Below, piece after piece: positions 27,417-36,536 of a DNA stretch of 43,989 nt. Made by a program: the position numbers and the translations under genes. Position 1 is the stretch's first letter. The number at the start of each line of letters is the position of its first letter. The DNA comes from Desulfobacteraceae bacterium (GTDB lineage: Bacteria > Desulfobacterota > DSM-4660 > Desulfatiglandales > B25-G16), in contig JAUWZV010000004.1 of NCBI GenBank assembly GCA_030615105.1, positions 1 to 43,989 of the forward strand, written 5' to 3'. The notes under the pieces were generated by a model. That model made no database searches, was not told where the DNA came from, and saw only the letters and a program-made list of their open reading frames with translations.

Positions 27417-28151
27417 TCATTTCAATTTTTCCTCTTCAAATGCCTGAACCTGGTAGGTGGATACCTGGAGTTTCTCTGTCTTCCAGCTATCGGCAGAAAG
27501 TCCTGCCTTCAAACAGAGATGTGATAAAAACTCTTCCTTCTTAGGAAGTTGTTCCCAGACCTGGGGCAGAAACGTGGCCTCGTGAAATCCCATTTTTATA
27601 ATTACCCCGTGTATTCCTGGTCTCAATTTTTTCAAAAGATCTTCGGTATCTGTATAGGAAAGCTCCTTGGGGGCAGTAAGGACACTTATCTCAATCTCTA
27701 TTCTGTCGAATTCCTCTTTTGATAAAGAATGGAACCTGGGATCCCTGAAGGCCGCATTAATAGCATTTACTTTTATCCCTTCAATCAATGTTTCTCGAGG
27801 TATAATATGCCCAATACATCCTCTCAAGTCACCCTCTATGGTAATAGTAACAAAGGTGCCGAGTTTTTTTTGAAATATCTTTGGCATGTCTTCCCAGTCA
27901 ATTTGGGGCTCCTCTAATTTAAACAATCTATTGTTTATAGTTTTTCTGGCCACCCCTAAAAGATATTTTCCTTCATCTTCAGATAGCCACTTTGTTGTAT
28001 CCATTTTCTCATCCCCCTTTTTATTAACCGGTGTTTTACCCTCTTTTTTTTGCTGCTTATCATTTTTTTCAGGATATAATGCTCCAGAACCAAGTAGGCA
28101 GGAAAATAGAATAAAAATAGTAAGAGATAATAGGAATTTTTTGTTCACCAT
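27417..28151 (-). CDS. AMMECR1 domain protein with N-terminal signal/lipoprotein-like sequence
   Basis: LGTFVTITIEGDLRGCIGHIIPRETLIEGIKVNAINAAFRDPRFHSLSKEEFDRIEIEISVLTAPKEL; N-terminus KKFLLSLTIFILFSCLLGS. Confidence 0.92.
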   Translation of the reverse strand: MVNKKFLLSLTIFILFSCLLGSGALYPEKNDKQQKKEGKTPVNKKGDEKMDTTKWLSEDEGKYLLGVARKTINNRLFKLEEPQIDWEDMPKIFQKKLGTFVTITIEGDLRGCIGHIIPRETLIEGIKVNAINAAFRDPRFHSLSKEEFDRIEIEISVLTAPKELSYTDTEDLLKKLRPGIHGVIIKMGFHEATFLPQVWEQLPKKEEFLSHLCLKAGLSADSWKTEKLQVSTYQVQAFEEEKLK

Positions 28152-28489
28152 TCTTCCCCCCGGGGCTTAAGCTCTATGGGCTGGATGCAAGGCTATATTA
28201 TACCCCGAAAGTTTTTTAACACTATAGAAAAATATGATAAATTTCCAAATTTCTTCATGTAAAATTTGACATTTGACATTGATTTGGGCTTTGACCTTTG
28301 ACATTTAACATTTTTTACTTTGTATCATTTTAATAAATCTGTCAAAATCATTTTTTAGCATCTTCTTGGCATAGTAGTATAGTATAAAGGCAAAAGCGAA
28401 AAGTAAAAGATTTTAACATTTACCCTGTTAAATCCCCGTTGTGGGCCACCAGAGGTGGCATTTAACAGGGCAGATAAATCCAACATCTT

Positions 28490-31400
28490 ATGACTCAGAT
28501 CACATACCTGATAGGCCAGACAGTTGAGGTGAGAAGAAGACTCCTTAAGGAAGATATGGCTTCTAAGGGAGCTTCCTTTAGGAATTCCCTCCATATAATC
28601 CCCACCCGTAACATGCTCAGGGAACTGGAAGGCCAGGGACCTGGCTGGCTCAGCAGGCCAGTAGATACACTTATCTCTATTATTGGCAGGATATTTTATG
28701 ATGATATCTTCTATCAATCCTTTAAGGATTTCTCCTATATGGATGATACTATGAAAGAGCTGGCAGTTAGGGTTATCCTGAATAATAGATATGAGATGCC
28801 TGATGGGCTAAAATATTTTTTCCCCTTATTTAGCCCACATTTAAGAAATGAAACCCTGTCTGGCGTATACCAACATATCTTGGGATTTTTTTCCCTTTTG
28901 GTGAGCAACAATTTTGAAGATAGATTTGTTGATCAACTTTCCCGTAAGATAATCATGTTGGATGATATAAGGCCCGGGGCCGGAGAAGAGAGGTATGCCC
29001 TCGATACAGATCTCGCCTTACTCTTTGGTGATTATGAGGAATTTAAAAGAAGCAACCGCTTTTACGATAATGAAGATATAATTGGTAGTGTGCGATCTTT
29101 CCTGGCCGGTGGTAACCCCCCAGGCCTTTTAAAAGATGTTAATGTTATTGTCTTTGATGGATTTATCAGTATCAACAGGAAAGAGGAAGAGATCCTATTT
29201 TATCTATTCAAAAATGTAGACGAGGTTCTCTGGCTCCTTGATTTTGACCCCCAGGTAGATGATCCCATTAATGCATTCAAAGAGGTATCTGGAGATGAAA
29301 GAGATGGCAAGTCCGGGGAATATGAGGCCTTTAGGATCTTTACATCTCTCCTTTCTCTAATGGAAAGAATAGAGAAGGCTGGATTTCCCACCCTCATTAA
29401 AAGAGCCCCAGCCCAGAAATTCAAAAATCCTTTTGCCATAGGCCTTTATGGGTCGGGCAGATACGATAATAGTAAAGAAAAAGGACTAAGGATAAGGTCT
29501 TTCAATACAAGGCTGGATGAGATTAGGGGGATTGCAAGCGAAATAAAGAAGATTTCAAACCTGAAAAAAATAGATGACCTCAGTGGAATAAGGGTCATCT
29601 TCCCTGATTTAAATGAGTATTCTTCTGTTATTTATGAGATATTTCCAGAATATGGAATCCCTTTCAATATAGGTAAGGGCTTACCTCTTGTTTCATCTCC
29701 TATATCAACACTCTTTCAACTGATAATCGATATTCCCCTCAATGGTTACAGGAGAGATGATATACAGAAATTTTTCTCATCCAGTCTCGTTTCCCCGATT
29801 AAAAGTAAGATGGATAAGGAAAAACAACTTAATTGGCTGATGCTTTTGGGAGATGAGGGAGCCTTTTTTGCCGAAGAAAGAATGTCAGATGTTGCCACCT
29901 TTTTGGAGTCAAGATGTAATGACAAGGAAGAATGTCGACTTGATATAGCCTCTGTAGATAGAGTTGCCAGGCAATGTGGTATTAAAGGTGGAAAGGTAGT
30001 TACTGACTGGTTGCCCCGTGCAAGAGATTGGTTCTTTTCCCTTTATACCAACTGCCCTGAAGATAAAAAGAGGGCAGATATTCTCTCCGATTATTATCTC
30101 TTCATCTATCAGCTTTTTTACTTAAATGAGAGCCTTAAACCTTTTGGGAATTTGTTACGTAAGAGAAATCCAAAGGAAACTGTTCAAGGCCTTTTTTATT
30201 TGCTTGATATATTTGGTATTCAAAACAAAATTCTTTTGCTCCTCAAAGATGAAAAAGGTCTTGACCGGGAGGTGATCGAGAGGATTATCAGAAGAGATAT
30301 AAGGGCCTTAAATACATTGAAAGATCTTGCAATCAGGGTAGCCAGGGACCTGGAGAAAACAGAGTCATATTTGGCTTCCAGTAAAAGCATCCCTCTGCTG
30401 GAACGTTTTAAAAGAGGGTTCAATAGACTTCTCAATCGTACCAGGATTGTGGAGGATCTATATAAAGGGGCCGTGGATATATCTGAATGGCCCGATGTAA
30501 TGGGGTGCTCATTTGATTTTATCTTTGCCGGGGGCTTAAGTGCCGATGAATTTCCCCTTAAGGAGCCAGATGATTTTATCATACCTGAGAGTTCAGGCGG
30601 GCATCTAAGGAAGATAGATCTTGTGGATCAATCACGGCATCTTTTTAGTCATATTCTTTGTAATTACCGGAATGATCTTTATCTATCTTATCCTAAAAGA
30701 ATAAAGGAAAAAGATGCTCAGCCATCCCCAGTCCTGCTGGATATGGTCGCAATGAAAAACGATGGATCCCCCTATTCTGGGATAGAGGAGTTAGAAAAGA
30801 CGTTTCCCTGGGAAGAGAATCCTTACTTTACAAGCAATGAAGAATTTATGAATACAGTCGAGGTAGAAAAAAAGATCCCTATCCCGATAAAAGAAAGCCA
30901 GTTCACCCATAAGCATATTCTCCTGGGTGACCATAGTTTTCTTAATGAATCGGTGATAAGGAGCGCACGTTCCTTGATGGCAAGGAGCTCTGTTGACGGG
31001 CTTTCAGAGTATGATGGGCTTGTTTTTAGCTCACAAAACTTCCCTGAATATCTCTCCAATTTCAGGGATATATTTTCTACTTCAAGGCTGGATATGATGG
31101 CAAACTGCCCTTTACGCTATCTCTTTGGCGAGGTCTTTTCTCTCGAGCCCATAGAGGAGGTAGAAGAGGAGGTATCTTTAAGGGATATAGGCTCTCATGT
31201 TCATGCAATATTGAAGATGATCTTTGATGAATTGAAAAAAAATGGTGAAAATGTGGCCTCAATTGGTCTATCCAAGGCCTTTGCCCTGGCAAGGGAAATT
31301 GGGGAACACTATTTTTCTCACCTAAAATACTTAGAAGGATTAGATTTTTTCGAGACACAAAAAAGGGATATTATGGATGGCTTGGAGACAACATCTACAT

Positions 31401-32248
31401 TGACTGAGCATGGGCTTCCCAAAAGGGAGGGCCTGCTTGCCCAGATCCTCCGTTTTGAAGAACAAAATCTGAATAATGAGCGAATAATAGCCCTTGAATA
31501 CTGGTTTGGAGATAAAGCAAATAATCCAGTTATGATAGGCAAAGTTAGGATAAGGGGTTATATAGATAGGATAAATAGGTTGCCTGGAAAAGAAAATATT
31601 TTCCTTACCTATGACTATAAAACCGGAAGGGCCCCTACACTGAGTGAAATCAAGAAAGGGCTCTCCTTTCAACTCCCTGGTTATATATCGGCAATACAGA
31701 AGGAAAAGCATCCAAAAGGTGTAATGGCGAGATATTACTTGGTAAAAAGAAGATCCCTTTCCGAGGGTAATCCCTTTACTTCCCCTATCAATTATAATTA
31801 TGCTCAAAAAACCGGAATTGATCTCAGTGGAATCAAACTGATAGGGGATTATGCCGATCGGCTAATCAGCCTATTAAAAAGAGGTATCTTTCATCATTCA
31901 ACTGATGAACTTATCTGTTCCTTTTGTGAATTCAAATATGCCTGTTATAAAAACACAAGGCGGATAGCTCACCTTATAGATTCAGGGGTCTTTCCTGATT
32001 TATATTCTGGAAGGAAAAATCTGGAAAGATGGAAAAAGGCAGAAAATTTTCAAAAAATGTGGAAAGAGATTCAAAAAAAGATAGATGATCCAGCCGAAAT
32101 AAAGAGTGAGGCAAAGAGGAGAGATAATTTTGAGAAAGTAATGGAATTTAAGGAATGGTTAGAAGAAAACAGGCAATCTCTCCCTTTTGATGAAAGGTAC
32201 ATCGACCAAATAATCGAAGAGATAGGGGATTATCAGAAGTCCTTTTAA
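28490..32248 (+). CDS. AddB/RexB-like PD-(D/E)XK nuclease
   Basis: C-terminal ...RLDMMANCPLRYLFGEVF...GYIDRINR...TYDYKTG...ICSFCEFKYAC (CX2CX5C) arrangement; 1252 aa; no obvious N-terminal Walker A. Confidence 0.83.
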   Translation: MTQITYLIGQTVEVRRRLLKEDMASKGASFRNSLHIIPTRNMLRELEGQGPGWLSRPVDTLISIIGRIFYDDIFYQSFKDFSYMDDTMKELAVRVILNNRYEMPDGLKYFFPLFSPHLRNETLSGVYQHILGFFSLLVSNNFEDRFVDQLSRKIIMLDDIRPGAGEERYALDTDLALLFGDYEEFKRSNRFYDNEDIIGSVRSFLAGGNPPGLLKDVNVIVFDGFISINRKEEEILFYLFKNVDEVLWLLDFDPQVDDPINAFKEVSGDERDGKSGEYEAFRIFTSLLSLMERIEKAGFPTLIKRAPAQKFKNPFAIGLYGSGRYDNSKEKGLRIRSFNTRLDEIRGIASEIKKISNLKKIDDLSGIRVIFPDLNEYSSVIYEIFPEYGIPFNIGKGLPLVSSPISTLFQLIIDIPLNGYRRDDIQKFFSSSLVSPIKSKMDKEKQLNWLMLLGDEGAFFAEERMSDVATFLESRCNDKEECRLDIASVDRVARQCGIKGGKVVTDWLPRARDWFFSLYTNCPEDKKRADILSDYYLFIYQLFYLNESLKPFGNLLRKRNPKETVQGLFYLLDIFGIQNKILLLLKDEKGLDREVIERIIRRDIRALNTLKDLAIRVARDLEKTESYLASSKSIPLLERFKRGFNRLLNRTRIVEDLYKGAVDISEWPDVMGCSFDFIFAGGLSADEFPLKEPDDFIIPESSGGHLRKIDLVDQSRHLFSHILCNYRNDLYLSYPKRIKEKDAQPSPVLLDMVAMKNDGSPYSGIEELEKTFPWEENPYFTSNEEFMNTVEVEKKIPIPIKESQFTHKHILLGDHSFLNESVIRSARSLMARSSVDGLSEYDGLVFSSQNFPEYLSNFRDIFSTSRLDMMANCPLRYLFGEVFSLEPIEEVEEEVSLRDIGSHVHAILKMIFDELKKNGENVASIGLSKAFALAREIGEHYFSHLKYLEGLDFFETQKRDIMDGLETTSTLTEHGLPKREGLLAQILRFEEQNLNNERIIALEYWFGDKANNPVMIGKVRIRGYIDRINRLPGKENIFLTYDYKTGRAPTLSEIKKGLSFQLPGYISAIQKEKHPKGVMARYYLVKRRSLSEGNPFTSPINYNYAQKTGIDLSGIKLIGDYADRLISLLKRGIFHHSTDELICSFCEFKYACYKNTRRIAHLIDSGVFPDLYSGRKNLERWKKAENFQKMWKEIQKKIDDPAEIKSEAKRRDNFEKVMEFKEWLEENRQSLPFDERYIDQIIEEIGDYQKSF

Positions 32249-32542
32249 TCTTTCCTGTGTCAAGGGCCACCACCCTAATCCATACCCAGTCCAGAGGGAA
32301 AACTCCCTTTATGTGACATGCATCAAATATCCACCGCCCTCTAACTCTATAATGTTTTATACCTACCTTTAGAGGGAAAATTGCAGAGTATAGGGCGTAT
32401 TTCTTGATAAATTGCCGCAACAGGTAGCCTTGACCAATAATGTAATTAAATGGTATTCTCACTTATATTTCAACAAAATAGATATTAACCCTTAAAAGAG
32501 AGAGCCATGAATTGATTGCCTTATTTAAAAGGAGAATGGAAT

Positions 32543-32833
32543 ATGAAAAAATATGAAATTCTTAAAATGCTTGAAAGAATAAGAGGAGAGGTTAAGCAGA
32601 AATATAAAGCGGATATAAAGGGAATTTTTGGTTCTTATGCCAGAGGGGATAATAGAAAGGAAAGCGATATAGATGTACTGGTTGATTTTGAAGAAGAGGC
32701 CGACCTTTTTGATCTTGTAGGGCTTTCCCTATTTCTTGAGAAAAAGTTAAACTGTCAGGTTGATATAGTTCCTCAAGGTTCGCTTCGAGAAGAAATAAAA
32801 CCATATGTTTTGAAGGAGGTCATGTATCTATGA
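32543..32833 (+). CDS. MntA-like nucleotidyltransferase antitoxin
   Basis: GIFGSYARGDNRKESDIDVLVDFEE; start at MKKYEILKM after GGAG. Confidence 0.9.
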   Translation: MKKYEILKMLERIRGEVKQKYKADIKGIFGSYARGDNRKESDIDVLVDFEEEADLFDLVGLSLFLEKKLNCQVDIVPQGSLREEIKPYVLKEVMYL

Positions 32834-33171
32834 GAGATTACAAGCTCTATTTGAAAGACATCGTTGAAGCTATGGAAGCCATAGAAAATTTTGTAGAAGG
32901 TATAGAACTCGATGAATTCAAACAAGATGATAAGACATCAAGCGCAGTTATCAGAAAGTTTGAAGTCATAGGAGAAGCCACAAAAAGAATTCCGGAAGAC
33001 ATCAGACATAAATACTCTCAGATTCCGTGGAAAGAGATGGCAGGAATGAGGGATAAACTTATACACTTTTATTTTGGTGTTGATTACAAGCTTGTTTGGA
33101 AAACCATAAAACATAGAATACCGCAGATAAAACCTGTAATACGCCAAATCATGGAAGATTTAGGTAATTAG
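32830..33171 (+). CDS. HepT-like HEPN (DUF86-type) toxin
   Basis: SSAVIRKFEVIGEATKRIP...MAGMRDKLIHFYFGVDYKLVW (RX4HXY motif); 4-bp overlap with MNT. Confidence 0.92.
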   Translation: MRDYKLYLKDIVEAMEAIENFVEGIELDEFKQDDKTSSAVIRKFEVIGEATKRIPEDIRHKYSQIPWKEMAGMRDKLIHFYFGVDYKLVWKTIKHRIPQIKPVIRQIMEDLGN

Positions 33172-33281
33172 ATGAGAATTTTGTATAAGAAAAAAATTTG
33201 ATCCCCTTTATTCAGGAGAGGAGAAGGAAACCATAGAGTTTGAAAATAGATAAGAAGCATCTTGAGCAACACCGCACGGCA

Positions 33282-33377
33282 CAATGGATAATATAGCATA
33301 AGAGGCTTTTACGTGCCAAGCGGACTCACCAAAATCCCGCTTTGCGGGAATTCTTTTCTGTTGAGAACGTTAGGTTA
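33282..33377. repeat. Dispersed palindromic repeat, copy A (ATAATATAGCATAA ... TCCCGCTTTGCGGGA ... GAGAACGTTAGGT)
   Basis: Related to 36391..36461. Confidence 0.55.
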
Positions 33378-33393
33378 CGAACATTGGAGAAAA

Positions 33394-33918
33394 ATGATGG
33401 ATAAAAAGAGGAGGAATTCAGGAATGTTGATTCCAACAATAGTAATGGGAGTACTTGCAATTATTTTGCTTACTATGGGTTACTACAAAGGACAAGGACA
33501 ACACATTAGTGGTGTGAAAGCAGGCCTGAATATGACCGTTGAAATCCTGCCATTGTTAATTTTTGCATTTATCGTGGCTGGTATGATTCAGGTTCTTCTC
33601 CCTAATGAACTAATATCAAAATGGGTGGGTGTGGAATCTGGTATGCGAGGGATACTCATTGGTTCAGTGGCTGGAGGTTTGACCCCTGGAGGACCTTTTG
33701 TTAGTTTACCCATCGTTGCTGGACTCCTGCGCTCTGGTGCCAGCGTTGGGACCATGGTTGCTTTTCTAACAGGTTGGTCATTATGGGCGCTTTCGCGATT
33801 ACCAATGGAGGTGGGGATATTAGGCTGGAAATTTACGCTCATCCGTATTGCATGCACATTCTTCTTTCCACCCATTGCTGGATTGTTAGCCCAGGCGCTA
33901 TTTGCAGGTGCCAAATGA
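33394..33918 (+). CDS. Permease-like membrane protein (YraQ/DUF318-like)
   Basis: FIVAGMIQVLLPNELISKWVGVESGMRGILIGSVAGGLTPGGPFVSLPIVAGLLRSGASVGTMVAFLTGWSLWAL; likely start MMDKKRR. Confidence 0.75.
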   Translation: MMDKKRRNSGMLIPTIVMGVLAIILLTMGYYKGQGQHISGVKAGLNMTVEILPLLIFAFIVAGMIQVLLPNELISKWVGVESGMRGILIGSVAGGLTPGGPFVSLPIVAGLLRSGASVGTMVAFLTGWSLWALSRLPMEVGILGWKFTLIRIACTFFFPPIAGLLAQALFAGAK

Positions 33919-33958
33919 ATATCGACAATGTAAAGAAAATGTAATATCGCCGAATGCT

Positions 33959-34007
33959 AAAGATTGTATCCGGAATTCTGCTGTATTCTACTCCGTATAC
34001 AATCTTT
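33959..34007. repeat. 49-bp near-perfect palindrome (terminator or miniature element)
   Basis: AAAGATTGTAT-c-CGGA ... TCCG-t-ATACAATCTTT. Confidence 0.7.
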
Positions 34008-34054
34008 ATCATTATCTGAAATTGCAGCATTTAAAAAAATAAAGGGTAAAGGCT

Positions 34055-35427
34055 GTGGAGAAAGAAATATTTAATAATTATGTTATTGACATAGGACCAA
34101 TGGGGCCAATAGGTGAGGGAGCAGCTCTGATATTGAGAGTAACCCGGAACTGTCCTTGGAATAAATGTTTGTTTTGTCCAACTTATAAGGGAAACAGGTT
34201 TGGTCACAGAGATGTTGAAGAGATAAAGAGAGATATTGATGCAGTAAAGAGAATAGAAGACTTAATAAAGGCGACCTTCAAGAAAGTTGGCTGGCCGGGG
34301 ATAATAAAACCGGAAATAATAAATATGATAATGATTCGAAGCTATCCAGAAATTTATAGTAAAGATGATCACAATCTAACTCCTGAAAATTATATTGCCA
34401 GATTAACTCTTAATAATGTTGTAAATTGGATTTTGTATGGCAAAAAAAGGGTGTTTTTGCAAGACGCAAATTCGCTTTTTGTGAAGTCCAACAAGTTGAT
34501 TGAAGTGTTAGAATACTTAAAGGCAACTTTTCCAAATATTGAAACAGTCACTTCCTATGCCAGGTCAAAAACCTGTGCTCAAAGGTCTCCTGAGGAGTTA
34601 GAAGGATTACACAAAGCAGGTCTTTCTTGGCTCTTTGTTGGAATAGAATCAGGCTGCGATGAAGTCTTAGAGTATATGAAAAAAGGGGTAGATATAAGAG
34701 AACATATTGAAGGTGGTCAAAAAGTTATGGCAGCCGGAATAAATTTAGCTGCCTTTGTAATGCCGGGCCTGGCCGGTAAGAATGGGGAATTAACAGAAAA
34801 ACATGTTTTGGAAACAATTAGAGTTTTAAATGAGATAAAACCGACTGAGGTTAGAATGCGGCAGTTGAGCAGTGCCCGAAGGGCATCTGTCTCGAACTCC
34901 TGGTTCTCCCCGCAGCGGAGCGTAGGGGAAATCAGGAGTTTACTGCTCAACTGCCGCATTCCCCCCGGAGCGAAGCGAAGGGGGGAATAAGAAGTTTAGC
35001 AGTCCTTAGGGATTCGCCACTTTATCTTAGATGGGAATCAGGAGAATTTGAGGCTCCAACTGAAGATCAAATGATTGAGGAAATGGGAATGATCATCGAG
35101 AATTTGAATTTTAACTGCATTATAGAAACACTCCAGATGACTAATGTTCTTTTTAATCTCAGAGGAGAGTTGTCAGTAGAAAGAGAGAAAATACTGGCAA
35201 ATATTGCCTCTTACAAAGCACTACCTCCCTTAGAAAGGTTAAGGTTTAGATTGAATAGATATTTATCCGATGGCTACCTTGACTTTGTTAAAAGATGGGG
35301 AAAATTTGATTCTCAGTTAAGTCAATTGATTGAAGAGGTAAAAGAAGGCCTTGAAAAAGAATCACCGGATGCAGAAACAAAAACGGAGCAGGCGATATTT
35401 GCTATCAAATCAAAGGGTATTCCTTAA
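34055..35427 (+). pseudogene. Radical SAM protein gene interrupted by a palindromic insertion
   Basis: LRVTRNCPWNKCLFCPTYKG (CX3-4CX2C-like) in the 5' part; 3' part ...SLAVLRDSPLYLRWESGEFEAPTEDQMIEEMG...IFAIKSKGIP* lies in another frame after the insertion. Confidence 0.88.
34858..34988. mobile_element. 131-bp palindromic insertion with GAAT target-site-duplication-like flanks
   Basis: GAAT at 34854..34857 and 34985..34988; 19-bp perfect IR AATGCGGCAGTTGAGCAGT (34855..34873) / ACTGCTCAACTGCCGCATT (34942..34960); adjacent CCCCCC...GGGGGG hairpin. Confidence 0.8.
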
Positions 35428-35560
35428 AGGTAATTTATGGATTTAAGGTAGAAGAAGAGAAGAAGGTTTTAGAGAATGCATTGACAGGTTTGTGTTTTCC
35501 GTTGAACATTAAGCTTAATGGTGATATATAGTAATGTATATCACAAGTTTGGAGGTCATC

Positions 35561-35800
35561 ATGAGCAGTAAGCGAACCATAATTACTCTTTCGGAAGAGG
35601 ATAAAATTTGGCTGGAAGGATATAGTAAAGCTTTCAACGTATCTGTTGCAGAGGTGATTCGACAAGGAATAAAAAGATTAAGAGAATCCCATGAATCGGA
35701 GACTTACCACAAGCTCGTTGAAAATACCCGTGGTATCTGGAAAGATGGTGACGGACTGAAATATCAAATGGATATCCGATCGGAATGGGAGACACAATGA
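35561..35800 (+). CDS. VapB-like antitoxin (RHH-type)
   Basis: SSKRTIITLSEEDKIWLEGYSKAFNVSVAEVIRQGIKRLRE; overlaps downstream PIN gene; GGAGG upstream of the chosen start. Confidence 0.8.
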   Translation: MSSKRTIITLSEEDKIWLEGYSKAFNVSVAEVIRQGIKRLRESHESETYHKLVENTRGIWKDGDGLKYQMDIRSEWETQ

Positions 35801-36171
35801 TTGAGAGGTTGGTTGATTCAGTTATTTTAATTGATCACTTAAACGGGATTGATAAGGCGACGAAATTTGTTCTCGATCTTGACCCTAATGAGACAGCCAT
35901 ATCAGTAATCACGTGGGCTGAAATACTTGTCGGAATAGATGAAACGGGGGAGTCACTGGTAAAAGCATTTTTAAACCAATATCACCTTTTAATCATTGAC
36001 AAACCAATCGCTGATTTTTCAGCTACCCTGAGAAGAAAATATGGGTGGAAACTACCAGATGCTTTTCAGGCTGCTTTAGCCATACATCACAAGATAAAGC
36101 TTACCACACGAAACAAAAAGGATTTTGATCCGAAAAAACACGATTTTATAGAGATCCCCTATTCCATTTGA
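35785..36171 (+). CDS. PIN domain VapC-like toxin
   Basis: LVDSVILIDHLNG...ISVITWAEILVG...KLPDAFQAALAIHHKIKLTTRNKKDFD. Confidence 0.92.
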   Translation: MGDTMIERLVDSVILIDHLNGIDKATKFVLDLDPNETAISVITWAEILVGIDETGESLVKAFLNQYHLLIIDKPIADFSATLRRKYGWKLPDAFQAALAIHHKIKLTTRNKKDFDPKKHDFIEIPYSI

Positions 36172-36390
36172 TCAAGAACAGCGAATCTGGTCTGATGTGA
36201 TAACATCAGGTAAAGATATCTATGCAGCGCCTTAACTCCTTAACTCAACAATTACATCTGGGGTTCCCTAAACGAAAGGCACATCAAATAAATGATCGAA
36301 GTAGTGGAACATTTCTATTATTTCCAGTGATATTTAATTCACCAAAATTATTTGATTTTCAAGAAAAAAGATGAAAGGAACGTAGCGAAA

Positions 36391-36461
36391 CAATATATAA
36401 TATAGTATAAAAAGTCCGTCCCGCTCTGCGGGACTTCTTTTATGCTAAGAATGTTATATGA
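36391..36461. repeat. Dispersed palindromic repeat, copy B
   Basis: ATAATATAGTATAAAAAGTCCGTCCCGCTCTGCGGGACTTCTTTTATGCTAAGAATGTTATATGA. Confidence 0.55.
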
Positions 36462-36536
36462 GATAGCGGCTTAAGATTAAGGAATGGATGGGGATATGAT
36501 ACCAAGCTGCATTCAAACGACCAATATTTATAAACG

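Noticed and set aside
32148-32462. 104-aa minus-strand ORF downstream of the AddB-like gene
   Set aside because: No recognisable domain and overlaps the 3' end of a well-supported gene; not reported as CDS
33305-33377. attC site ending AACGTTAGGT before the permease
   Set aside because: No complementary R'' or L'' partner found upstream; kept only as a repeat-family observation
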